Shown piece by piece: positions 49,959-57,265 of a stretch of 64,000 nucleotides of DNA (the first letter of the stretch is position 1; the number at the start of each line of letters is the position of its first letter). The stretch is from Acidobacteriota bacterium (GTDB lineage: Bacteria > Acidobacteriota > Blastocatellia > Pyrinomonadales > Pyrinomonadaceae): the NCBI GenBank assembly GCA_019639115.1, contig JAHBSM010000004.1, forward strand, positions 62,001 through 126,000, in the 5' to 3' direction. Position numbers and translations under genes: made by a program. The notes below the pieces were generated by a model. The model was not told the DNA's origin. It did not search any database and saw nothing but the letters and a program-made list of their open reading frames with translations.

Positions 49959-50741
49959 ATGTCGCGGGCTTTGGGTGCACTTGAGAATCTGTTGGGCTAT
50001 AAGTTCTCGGACCTGACGCTGCTCGAGCGTGCTGTCACGCACCGCTCCTGGGCTGTCGAGCATCACCTTAACGGCGACGTCGAATCCGTTAGAAGCTCTG
50101 AGAACGAGTCGCTCGAGTTCGTGGGCGATTCGGTCGTCGGGCTGATAATGGCAGAACAGTTATTTCGCACTCGTCCGACTGCGGCGGAAGGCGAATTGAC
50201 GCTGATGAAGCACTATCTAGTCAGCACTGCAACACTCGCAAAGGTGGCAGAGGGACTGGAACTCGGAAGCTTTCTGCGGATCGGCCGAGGCGAAGAGAAG
50301 ACCGGCGGGCGTCGCAAACAGGCGTTGCTCGCCAATTTGATGGAGGCCATCATCGGGGCTGTTTTCATCGACGGCGGCTATGTCCCGACGCGGCAGGTGG
50401 TGACGCGGCTCTTTGCGGACGAAATGAAGGACGTGACTCCGCGGACCGCAATAGATTTCAAGAGCTTGCTCCAGGAGACTCTGCAATCGGAGAAGCTTAG
50501 GGCGCCTTCCTATCGTGTGCTCAGTTCCGAAGGGCCGCCGCACGAGAGGATATTCAAGGTGGAGGCCGTTTGGGAAGGCGGCAAGACCGTGGCCAAAGGC
50601 AACTCGATCAAATCGGCTGAGATGGCTGCGGCCAAACTAGCTCTAGATGCGATAAAACTGGCCGGATCGGCAGGTGAACTTCGGTCCGAAAAAAGCGGCC
50701 CGGACGTAATGAACGATCAGCGTCCGGATCAAAAATATTGA
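49959..50741 (+). CDS. rnc: ribonuclease III
   Basis: This 260-residue enzyme has the RNase III signature NESLEFVGDSVVGLIMAE with its metal-binding Glu and Asp. The second acidic pair lies in NLMEAIIGAVFIDGG, and a C-terminal double-stranded-RNA-binding domain follows (DFKSLLQETLQ, FKVEAVWEGG, GNSIKSAEMAAAKLAL). It cleaves double-stranded RNA during rRNA processing and mRNA decay. A TTG at 49941 in the same frame lies inside the terminator and is not the start. First of a cluster rnc-lepB-psuG; rnc and lepB are also neighbours in many other bacteria. Confidence 0.96.
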   Translation: MSRALGALENLLGYKFSDLTLLERAVTHRSWAVEHHLNGDVESVRSSENESLEFVGDSVVGLIMAEQLFRTRPTAAEGELTLMKHYLVSTATLAKVAEGLELGSFLRIGRGEEKTGGRRKQALLANLMEAIIGAVFIDGGYVPTRQVVTRLFADEMKDVTPRTAIDFKSLLQETLQSEKLRAPSYRVLSSEGPPHERIFKVEAVWEGGKTVAKGNSIKSAEMAAAKLALDAIKLAGSAGELRSEKSGPDVMNDQRPDQKY

Positions 50742-50756
50742 AATTATTTGATTTAT

Positions 50757-51617
50757 ATGAGCAGTGAAGACACGCAAAATCAGGCAGAGCCGGCCGCCGA
50801 GGCCCCGAAGCCCGCAAAGTCGGCTCCTAAGGCACCGCCAAAATCGACGATGCGAGAATATTTCGAATCGTTCGTCGTGACGCTCATCATGGCGCTGTTT
50901 GGGATGACCTTTATCCTTCAGGCCGTGACCGTCCCGACGGGTTCGATGCAGAATACGATCCTTATCGGCGATTACCTGCTCGTCAACAAATTCATCTTCA
51001 CGCCAGGCGGTGGCGAACTGCCATTCCTGCCGCAGCGTGAGATACGCCGCGGCGATATCATCGTTTTCAAGTATCCCGGCAATCGTGTCAGGCCCGAGAA
51101 CGATCGCCGCCGCAACCCGCCGCTCGTTCCGTATCAGATCAACTATGTAAAGCGCGTGATCGGGCTACCGGGCGAGACGGTCGAGTTTCGCGACAATCGC
51201 GTTTATATCAACGGCGAACTGCTCCGCGAGCATAGGATCATCGGCGATCATGACACGTCGGATGCGGCGCTTGAGACGAGCGAGTTCGAGCCTCGCGATC
51301 CGGAAGATAAGTGGAACGTTTACTACCAACAGAAGACGATCGACTGGATACGTTCGGGCCGGAACCTGCCGACTAGCCAATACGAATTCGCCGTGCCGGG
51401 GAAGCCGATGGTCGTGCCCGACAATCAGTTCTTTGTGATGGGCGATGCTCGCGACGATAGCGAAGACAGCAGGTTCTGGGGCTTTGTGCCGCGTGAGCTG
51501 ATCGTCGGGCGGGCGATGTTCGTTTACTGGTCTTGCGACCGTGCTGCGTCCAATGGTGATCTATTCGGATGCGTGACGCATCCGCGGCTTAGCCGTATCG
51601 GAACGCTGGTAAAATAA
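50757..51617 (+). CDS. lepB: signal peptidase I
   Basis: The 286-residue protein has a Pro/Ala-rich N-terminal tail, one transmembrane helix (about 38-58) and the S26 motifs: box B VPTGSMQNT with nucleophile Ser63, box D INYVKRVIGLPGE with general base Lys132, and box E MGDARDDSEDSRFWGFVP. It removes signal peptides from exported proteins at the outer face of the inner membrane, of which this window encodes many. Residues about 150-200 are a longer insertion than in E. coli. The ATG at 50757 is chosen over a TTG at 50748. Confidence 0.95.
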   Translation: MSSEDTQNQAEPAAEAPKPAKSAPKAPPKSTMREYFESFVVTLIMALFGMTFILQAVTVPTGSMQNTILIGDYLLVNKFIFTPGGGELPFLPQREIRRGDIIVFKYPGNRVRPENDRRRNPPLVPYQINYVKRVIGLPGETVEFRDNRVYINGELLREHRIIGDHDTSDAALETSEFEPRDPEDKWNVYYQQKTIDWIRSGRNLPTSQYEFAVPGKPMVVPDNQFFVMGDARDDSEDSRFWGFVPRELIVGRAMFVYWSCDRAASNGDLFGCVTHPRLSRIGTLVK

Positions 51618-51618
51618 A

Positions 51619-52521
51619 ATGGACCTGCATCTGGCCGACGAGGTCCGTGCCGCTATCGAATGCGGTATGCCGGTCGTGGCACTCGAATCAACGGTCATCG
51701 CCCACGGCCTTCCGTACCCTGAGAATATTAGGACGGCGATGCGTTGCGAAGCCGCGATCCGGGGATCGGGAGCGGTCCCGGCGACGATCGCTTTGATCGG
51801 CGGCGAGATCCGGATCGGGCTATCGGCTGCCGAGATAGAAGCGCTGGGTTCGACAGACAAAGCTAGGAAGATATCTCAAAAAGACTTAGCGATCGCGGCC
51901 GCCATGCGGCTCGACGCCGCGACCACGGTTTCGGGCACCGCCGCACTTGCGCATAAGGCCGGCATAAGGGTCTTTGCCACTGGCGGAATCGGTGGCGTGC
52001 ATCGCGGAGACGGTTCTGACGTTTCGGGAGATCTCCCAACTCTGGCGAGAACGCCGATAACGGTCGTCTGTTCGGGAGCTAAAGTGATACTCGATCTGCC
52101 GCGTACACGGGAATGGCTCGAAACATTCGGCGTGGCGGTGCTGGGCTGGGAAACGGACGAACTGCCTGCATTCTATTCACGCCGGAGCGGCTTGCCTGTA
52201 GATCAGGCGGTCACCTCAGCGGCGGAAGTTGCTGCCATCGCAATGGCGCGTGACGAACTCGGTTATGAAGCAGCTCTTTTGGTCGGCGTCCCGGTGCCGG
52301 CGGAATTTGAGCTGCCGCGTGAGGAAGTAGAGGCCGTCGTATCAGAAGCGATAGCGGCTGCGAACGAAGAGGGAGTGCGTGGCAAAGCTCTGACGCCATT
52401 CCTTTTGAGCCGCATGGCAAGCGTGAGCGAGGGCAGGACGCTGGCGGCTAACATAGCACTACTCGAGAACAATGCACGGGTCGCAGGGAAGATCGCGACG
52501 GCGATGAGCGAGACGGCCTAG
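51619..52521 (+). CDS. psuG: pseudouridine-5'-phosphate glycosidase
   Basis: The 300-residue protein starts with the family pattern PVVALESTVIAHGLPYPEN. It has KISQKDLAIAAAMRLDAATTVSGT (catalytic Lys region), FATGGIGGVHRG and the C-terminal block KALTPFLLSRMASVSEGRTLAANIALLENNA. The enzyme splits pseudouridine-5'-phosphate into uracil and ribose-5-phosphate. No psuK kinase is adjacent; in other bacteria psuK and psuG are paired, so the kinase must be elsewhere or the substrate arises another way. It begins 2 bp after lepB. Confidence 0.95.
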   Translation: MDLHLADEVRAAIECGMPVVALESTVIAHGLPYPENIRTAMRCEAAIRGSGAVPATIALIGGEIRIGLSAAEIEALGSTDKARKISQKDLAIAAAMRLDAATTVSGTAALAHKAGIRVFATGGIGGVHRGDGSDVSGDLPTLARTPITVVCSGAKVILDLPRTREWLETFGVAVLGWETDELPAFYSRRSGLPVDQAVTSAAEVAAIAMARDELGYEAALLVGVPVPAEFELPREEVEAVVSEAIAAANEEGVRGKALTPFLLSRMASVSEGRTLAANIALLENNARVAGKIATAMSETA

Positions 52522-52544
52522 TCCGCCGCAACTGCGATCTTAGA

Positions 52545-53315
52545 TCAACGCCCGGCGGCTGCCGCCATCTTTTTGTTCAAGATGTCAATTCGCTTTAGGG
52601 CTTCTGCGGCTTCCGGTTTATCGGGGAATTTTGCTGCAAGCTCTTTCCACGAAGTCCCGTCATAGTGAAAAAGTTTTTCGACGGGATCGAACAGGAAAGT
52701 GATCCCGAGCTTCCGGTATCGGTCGAGTCCGACGAAATTTAGATAGTAGCTGTGCAGCGGCGCACCGGTCGCGGCCATGTGCGATCGCGTCAGGCGTCTA
52801 TTCGCGTCCTTTGACAGCTTGACCGCCGTATCTTCAGCCAGGTCGCCGAAGAGCAGCAGCATCGCCGGTCGCGAATAGGAGCCGGGAAACAGCTCAAAAT
52901 ACTGCCGCATCAGTTCGAATTGTTCGAAACCCGTCGAGACGCGTATCAATTCCACAAGCCTGGCATCGTCGCCTTTGCGAAATCGGCCAAAGACGGCGTC
53001 GGCCTGAACCCATCCGATCGATGTCGGCGGTGCCGCCACCTTATAGAATCTTACTCCGTCCGCTTCTTTGACCGCCTGGATCTGTACGCGTCTGCCGATC
53101 TGCATCCTGTGGATCGCTGGAGCGAAAAGGCTGGGGCTCGTTCTGAGCAGCGAGAGAGTCTCGTCAAGCACGATGGCCGACTGGCCGATCTCCGGGGATT
53201 GATTCTCTGCCGATCGCGGCGGCGTCGATGAGATGCCCGCCGCAGGCCGTCGCTGAGCCGCCCCGGCGGCTGGCAGCATCATGAACAAGAGGATGAGGAG
53301 CGAAAAAGTTCTCAT
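52545..53315 (-). CDS. exported SH3-like protein, unknown function
   Basis: A 256-residue protein with a signal peptide (MRTFSLLILLFMMLPAAGAA), a Pro/Ser-rich linker and an SH3b-like stretch (about 50-110, ending SIGWVQADAVFGRF). A helical region (about 115-250) follows, with SYYLNFVGLDRYRKLGITF and a C-terminal Lys/Ala helix. The overall pattern suggests a periplasmic protein that binds peptidoglycan or a partner. It starts 4 bp after ruvC on the same strand, an unlikely functional pairing but probably one transcript. Confidence 0.75.
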   Translation of the reverse strand: MRTFSLLILLFMMLPAAGAAQRRPAAGISSTPPRSAENQSPEIGQSAIVLDETLSLLRTSPSLFAPAIHRMQIGRRVQIQAVKEADGVRFYKVAAPPTSIGWVQADAVFGRFRKGDDARLVELIRVSTGFEQFELMRQYFELFPGSYSRPAMLLLFGDLAEDTAVKLSKDANRRLTRSHMAATGAPLHSYYLNFVGLDRYRKLGITFLFDPVEKLFHYDGTSWKELAAKFPDKPEAAEALKRIDILNKKMAAAAGR

Positions 53316-53319
53316 TCGA

Positions 53320-53823
53320 TCATTTGGTCGCAGCGTCGCGCCGCCGGGCGTCGATCACGGCATGATGAAAGTGGCAGATCGCGATGGCAAGAGCGTCCGC
53401 CGCGTCGTGCGGCTTTGGCGGGGAATCCAGCCCGAGCAGCAATTTGACCATATGTCCGACCTGATCCTTTTCGGCGTTGCCGTATCCGACGACAGTCTTT
53501 TTGACGAGCCTGGGTGCGTATTCCGCGATCTCGAGTCCCCATTGTTCCGCGAGAAGCAGCATTGTTCCGCGGACCTGGCCCAGCTTCAAAGCGACGTTAA
53601 CGTTGACCGAGTAGAACGTATCTTCGACGGCCAGGACGTCAGGCGAATGGCGTTCGAGCACGGCGGCAACGCCGTCATACACGCTCAGCAGACGCCGCGA
53701 GAAAGGCTCGCCCGCCTTGGACCTAATAGTGCCGAACTCGACCAAGGCGTATTTCGATCCACGTCCGTCCACTACACCCCACCCGAGTGTCTGACTGCCC
53801 GGATCGATACCTAGAACGCGCAT
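53320..53823 (-). CDS. ruvC: Holliday junction resolvase RuvC
   Basis: This 167-residue endonuclease keeps all four catalytic acids: Asp7 (LGIDPGS), Glu67 (AVEDTF), and Asp140 and Asp143 (PHDAADALAIA). The KKTVVGYGNAEKDQV DNA-contact segment is also present. It resolves Holliday junctions made during recombination. ruvA and ruvB are not adjacent. The protein is normal in length and ends with a short Arg/Asp/Ala tail. Confidence 0.97.
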   Translation of the reverse strand: MRVLGIDPGSQTLGWGVVDGRGSKYALVEFGTIRSKAGEPFSRRLLSVYDGVAAVLERHSPDVLAVEDTFYSVNVNVALKLGQVRGTMLLLAEQWGLEIAEYAPRLVKKTVVGYGNAEKDQVGHMVKLLLGLDSPPKPHDAADALAIAICHFHHAVIDARRRDAATK

Positions 53824-53977
53824 TAGTTTGACAAGGGTACTGCCGTTTTCGACAAGATACTTCAGATCGCTCTACGTATGCAAACGGCGGCAGCGACGGC
53901 CGATAGGGCAAGTTTGCAGTTCGCAGAGTATATTCCTATCATCGGATATTGGCTCCTCCGATCGCCATATCGACCTA

Positions 53978-54895
53978 ATGGAACAAGCAGTGATCTCGAA
54001 ACATGTAGCCGCGACCTTGAGGGCGTTGCTCGCTGATGCGATCGACTACGCGGGACTATTCCCGCCGTCAGCACATACGATGCAGGACGCGGTGGTCAAC
54101 TACGCGACATACCGCAACAGCAACTATTCTTGGATGCTGGGACGATTCGTCGTGGCCGCGGCACGGTTAGAAGAGTTCTTTGACGTTGCTGAGGATTTCA
54201 TCGCGCGTGACCGTTCGGGCCCGTGGCGCGTCGCAACTGTCGCCGGCGAGGACATCGATGATACTCTGCGAAAGGTCATCCGGTTCAATGAGCTGCACGC
54301 GGCCGGTGCCGTGTGCGACGTGGTCGAGGTGAGAGCATCTACTTCGTCAAAGATCGACAATACGGTCAGCAAGCTTCCGTCGGGTCTGACCGCATATTTC
54401 GAATTGGCCCCGGACGAGACACTTCCGGAACTCGTCGCTGAGCTTGCGCTTCGAGGCCAGCGGGCAAAGGTCAGGACAGGCGGCGTGACGCCGGATGCAT
54501 TCCCGCGAACCGAAGCGATAGTCCGTTTCGTTCAGGTTTGTACGGCCGCGGGCGTGGAGTTCAAAGCGACCGCTGGGCTGCATCATCCGATACGGTGTTT
54601 CAGGCCGCTCACCTACGAGGAAGATTCGATCAAGGGGACGATGCACGGGTTCCTCAACCTATTTATGATGGCCGGATTCGCTCGCGAATCGTATCGTCGC
54701 AACCTGCTGGAAGAGGTGATGGAAGAAGAGTTCGGCGAAGTATTTGAGTTTGACGACAATAATGCACGGTGGCGCGGCACTCACGAGATCGGCCTGCGCC
54801 AGATCGAAGTGCTGCGCGAACGCGGCATCCAGTCGTTCGGATCGTGTTCGTTCGACGAACCGGTCGCCGATCTGCAAAAGCTAGGGATCTTATGA
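53978..54895 (+). CDS. conserved-looking protein of unknown function upstream of fahA
   Basis: The 305-residue protein begins MEQAVISKHVAATLRALLAD; the frame is open further upstream (from 53828) but that part is Arg-rich and overlaps the ruvC promoter region. The sequence has an alpha/beta barrel look, with alternating helices and strands and motifs AGLFPPSAHTMQDAV, ELAPDETLPELV, AKVRTGGVTPDAFP and FKATAGLHHPIR. The last, with two adjacent histidines after a TAG turn, could bind a metal or phosphate. No family is recognised. It lies 80 bp upstream of fahA on the same strand, so a link to aromatic amino-acid breakdown is possible but unproven. Confidence 0.7.
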   Translation: MEQAVISKHVAATLRALLADAIDYAGLFPPSAHTMQDAVVNYATYRNSNYSWMLGRFVVAAARLEEFFDVAEDFIARDRSGPWRVATVAGEDIDDTLRKVIRFNELHAAGAVCDVVEVRASTSSKIDNTVSKLPSGLTAYFELAPDETLPELVAELALRGQRAKVRTGGVTPDAFPRTEAIVRFVQVCTAAGVEFKATAGLHHPIRCFRPLTYEEDSIKGTMHGFLNLFMMAGFARESYRRNLLEEVMEEEFGEVFEFDDNNARWRGTHEIGLRQIEVLRERGIQSFGSCSFDEPVADLQKLGIL

Positions 54896-54975
54896 AAATG
54901 GCCCGCGGGACGCGCGAAAATCTCGCAATGAGATCATTCTCGTGCCATTAGCGTCTGCTGAAGGTAAAGAGCTCT

Positions 54976-56301
54976 ATGTATGAGATAAACGAAACCCACG
55001 ACCCTTCCTTAATGAGCTGGGTCGAATCCGCCAACTTGCCGAATACGGATTTTCCGATACAGAATTTGCCGTTTTGCATTTTTGGGAGTGATGCCGTCGA
55101 TGACGAGATCCACATCGGGGTTCGTATCGGCAATGAGGTGCTGAACCTGGATGCGTGTGCCGACGCCGGGCTGCTCGGTGAGATCGAGGACGACGAATCG
55201 ATCGGCGGCGAGCGGCTGTGGGGCCTGTTGGACGGGATCATGGCCTTTTCCGGTGAGGGTCGGCGTGCCCTGCGTTCGCGGATTTCGGAACTGCTTCGCG
55301 AGGGATCTGTCGAACAGACGTCGTTAGAGAGCCACCTCGTACCTGCTGCGGATTGCCTTTTTGAAGACATGCCGGCGGTTATCGGCGACTACACCGATTT
55401 CTACTGCTCGATCTACCACGCGACGAATGTGGGGTCGATGTTTCGGCCGGACAATCCTTTGCTGCCGAATTATAAGTACGTGCCGATCGGTTATCACGGG
55501 CGGGCTTCGTCGATCGTGATCTCGGGGACGGACATCAAGCGGCCTAAGGGGCAGAATCGGTCGGAGCAGGAAGCACCGCCGGTATTCATTCCGTCGAAAA
55601 GCCTTGATTACGAAATGGAACTCGGGTTTTTTGTAGGCCGCGGCAACGAACTCGGCACGTCGATACCGATCTCAGACGCCGAGCAGCACATCTTCGGCGT
55701 GTGTCTGGTGAACGACTGGTCGGCTCGCGATATTCAGGCGTGGGAGTACCAGCCGCTCGGGCCTTTCCTGGCAAAGAACTTTGCGACGACGATCTCGCCT
55801 TACGTCGTCACGATGGACGCACTTGCACCTTTCAGAACGTCTGCTTTTGAACGCGACCCGGACGATCCGCAGCCGCTCGGTTATCTCAACGGCGAGCAGA
55901 ATCAAAAGCTCGGGGGGCTCGACATCAATCTTGAGGTGTATATTCAAACCGAAAAGATGCGCGATGAAAAGATCGAGCCGCATTTACTCTCGCGTTCGAA
56001 TACAAAAGACCTTTACTGGACCATTGGCCAAATGCTCACGCACCACGCGTCGAACGGCTGCAACCTCCAGACCGGCGACCTAATGGCAACGGGCACGGTG
56101 TCTGGCAAAGAAAAGTCCGAACGCGGCTGTCTGCTCGAACTCACGTGGCGCGGCACCGAGCCGATCGATCTGCCGTCCGGCGAACAACGCCGATTCCTGG
56201 AGGACGGCGACGAGATCATCATGAAAGGCTATTGCGAACGCGAAGGCTTTCGGCGAATTGGCCTCGGCGAGTGCCGCGGGCGGATCTTGCCGGCGGACTG
56301 A
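54976..56301 (+). CDS. fahA: fumarylacetoacetase
   Basis: The 441-residue enzyme has the small N-terminal SH3-like domain and the large FAH domain with metal ligands. Key blocks are DFYCSIYHATNVGSMFRP, containing the catalytic His in YHATN, GYHGRASSIV, the Glu-rich LDYEMELGFFVG, VNDWSARDIQAWEYQPLGPFLAKNF and the late TGTVSGKEKSERGCLLELT. It hydrolyses fumarylacetoacetate to fumarate and acetoacetate, the last step of tyrosine/homogentisate breakdown. Length is close to the animal and bacterial FAH norm of 420-440. None of the other homogentisate-pathway genes are in the window. Confidence 0.96.
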   Translation: MYEINETHDPSLMSWVESANLPNTDFPIQNLPFCIFGSDAVDDEIHIGVRIGNEVLNLDACADAGLLGEIEDDESIGGERLWGLLDGIMAFSGEGRRALRSRISELLREGSVEQTSLESHLVPAADCLFEDMPAVIGDYTDFYCSIYHATNVGSMFRPDNPLLPNYKYVPIGYHGRASSIVISGTDIKRPKGQNRSEQEAPPVFIPSKSLDYEMELGFFVGRGNELGTSIPISDAEQHIFGVCLVNDWSARDIQAWEYQPLGPFLAKNFATTISPYVVTMDALAPFRTSAFERDPDDPQPLGYLNGEQNQKLGGLDINLEVYIQTEKMRDEKIEPHLLSRSNTKDLYWTIGQMLTHHASNGCNLQTGDLMATGTVSGKEKSERGCLLELTWRGTEPIDLPSGEQRRFLEDGDEIIMKGYCEREGFRRIGLGECRGRILPAD

Positions 56302-56309
56302 GAATTTTA

Positions 56310-56393
56310 GCCGCAGTTAAATGCGGATCACGCGGATCAGAAAGGACTTTGATCGATCGCTTCCAAACCGCGACGTCTGCGTTGATCTGCGGC
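56310..56393. repeat. dispersed inverted-repeat element, copy A
   Basis: A 15-base arm at 56310-56324 (GCCGCAGTTAAATGC) and its inverted partner at 56379-56393 (GCGTTGATCTGCGGC) match at 12 of 15 positions around about 54 bases. The inside has further GCGGATCA-type half repeats. One arm is found again at 26795-26809. It looks like a REP/MITE-like intergenic element. Confidence 0.5.
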
Positions 56394-56407
56394 AAAGTTT
56401 TCTTTTC

Positions 56408-56416
56408 TGATAAACT
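56408..56416 (+). promoter_or_regulatory. extended -10 box of fdhD
   Basis: TGA plus TAAACT (56411-56416) ends 6 bp before the GTG start of fdhD; no Shine-Dalgarno sequence fits between. This suggests a leaderless GTG message. Confidence 0.4.
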
Positions 56417-56422
56417 TTCAAC

Positions 56423-57256
56423 GTGAAAGCAGCACGAGCAAGTTCCCAGGCTGGTGTCGTAGTTCGAACGTCGGATGGGCTAGAGTTCGCAGATACGTTA
56501 GCGGTCGAGGAGCCGCTTGAGATCCGCATCGGTCTTCCGGACGGCACGAACAAAGCGATCTCAATAACAATGCGAACGCCCGGCGACGACGCTGAACTCG
56601 CAGCGGGATTTCTCTTTACCGAGGGCATCATCACATCGCCCGGCCAGATCAAACAGATCAGCCACAGCGGGCCGGCTGGAGCCGGTACTACGAACAACTC
56701 GATCCGGATCGATCTCGACGGCGGCCTCGACCTCGATCTCAAACGCCTCGAACGCAATTTCTACACGACCTCGAGCTGCGGCGTCTGCGGCAAAACGTCG
56801 ATCGAGGCACTTGCGGCCGGCGTGAAGCAGATCGAGAGCGAGCTAGAGATCGACGCTGAAATAATTCATTCGCTGCCGCAGATGCTTCGCAAAGCACAAG
56901 CCATTTTCGAAACGACGGGCGGATTACATGCTTCCGCGTTATTCAACAGTGACGGCACGCTCGATATCGTCCGCGAGGATGTCGGTCGCCACAACGCACT
57001 CGACAAGGTCATCGGGGCGAAGTTCTTGGCGAACGAGACGCCTTTATCAAACAGTATATTGCTCGTCTCAGGCCGCGCGAGTTTCGAGCTTGTTCAAAAG
57101 GCCTTGATGGCAGGTATTCCGGTCTTAGCCGCGGTCGGCGCACCGTCAAGCCTTGCAGTCGAACTTGCTAACGAATACGGAATGACGTTGGCGGGCTTTG
57201 TCCGCGACGGCCGGTTCAATGTCTATTGCGGCGAAATTCGGTTTAAATACGATTGA
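56423..57256 (+). CDS. fdhD: FdhD sulfurtransferase for formate-dehydrogenase-type enzymes
   Basis: The 277-residue protein starts at a GTG and has the FdhD core EPLEIRIG, the MRTPGDDAELAAGFLFTEGI block, and SSCGVCGKTS with the sulfur-transfer Cys119 and Cys122. DVGRHNALDKVIG and the late GAPSSLAVELANEYGMTLAGFVRDG also fit. It passes sulfur from IscS to the molybdenum cofactor of formate dehydrogenase. The oxidoreductase gene 9 bp downstream is the obvious client, so the two are an operon. Confidence 0.96.
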   Translation: MKAARASSQAGVVVRTSDGLEFADTLAVEEPLEIRIGLPDGTNKAISITMRTPGDDAELAAGFLFTEGIITSPGQIKQISHSGPAGAGTTNNSIRIDLDGGLDLDLKRLERNFYTTSSCGVCGKTSIEALAAGVKQIESELEIDAEIIHSLPQMLRKAQAIFETTGGLHASALFNSDGTLDIVREDVGRHNALDKVIGAKFLANETPLSNSILLVSGRASFELVQKALMAGIPVLAAVGAPSSLAVELANEYGMTLAGFVRDGRFNVYCGEIRFKYD

Positions 57257-57265
57257 GGGCCCGGA

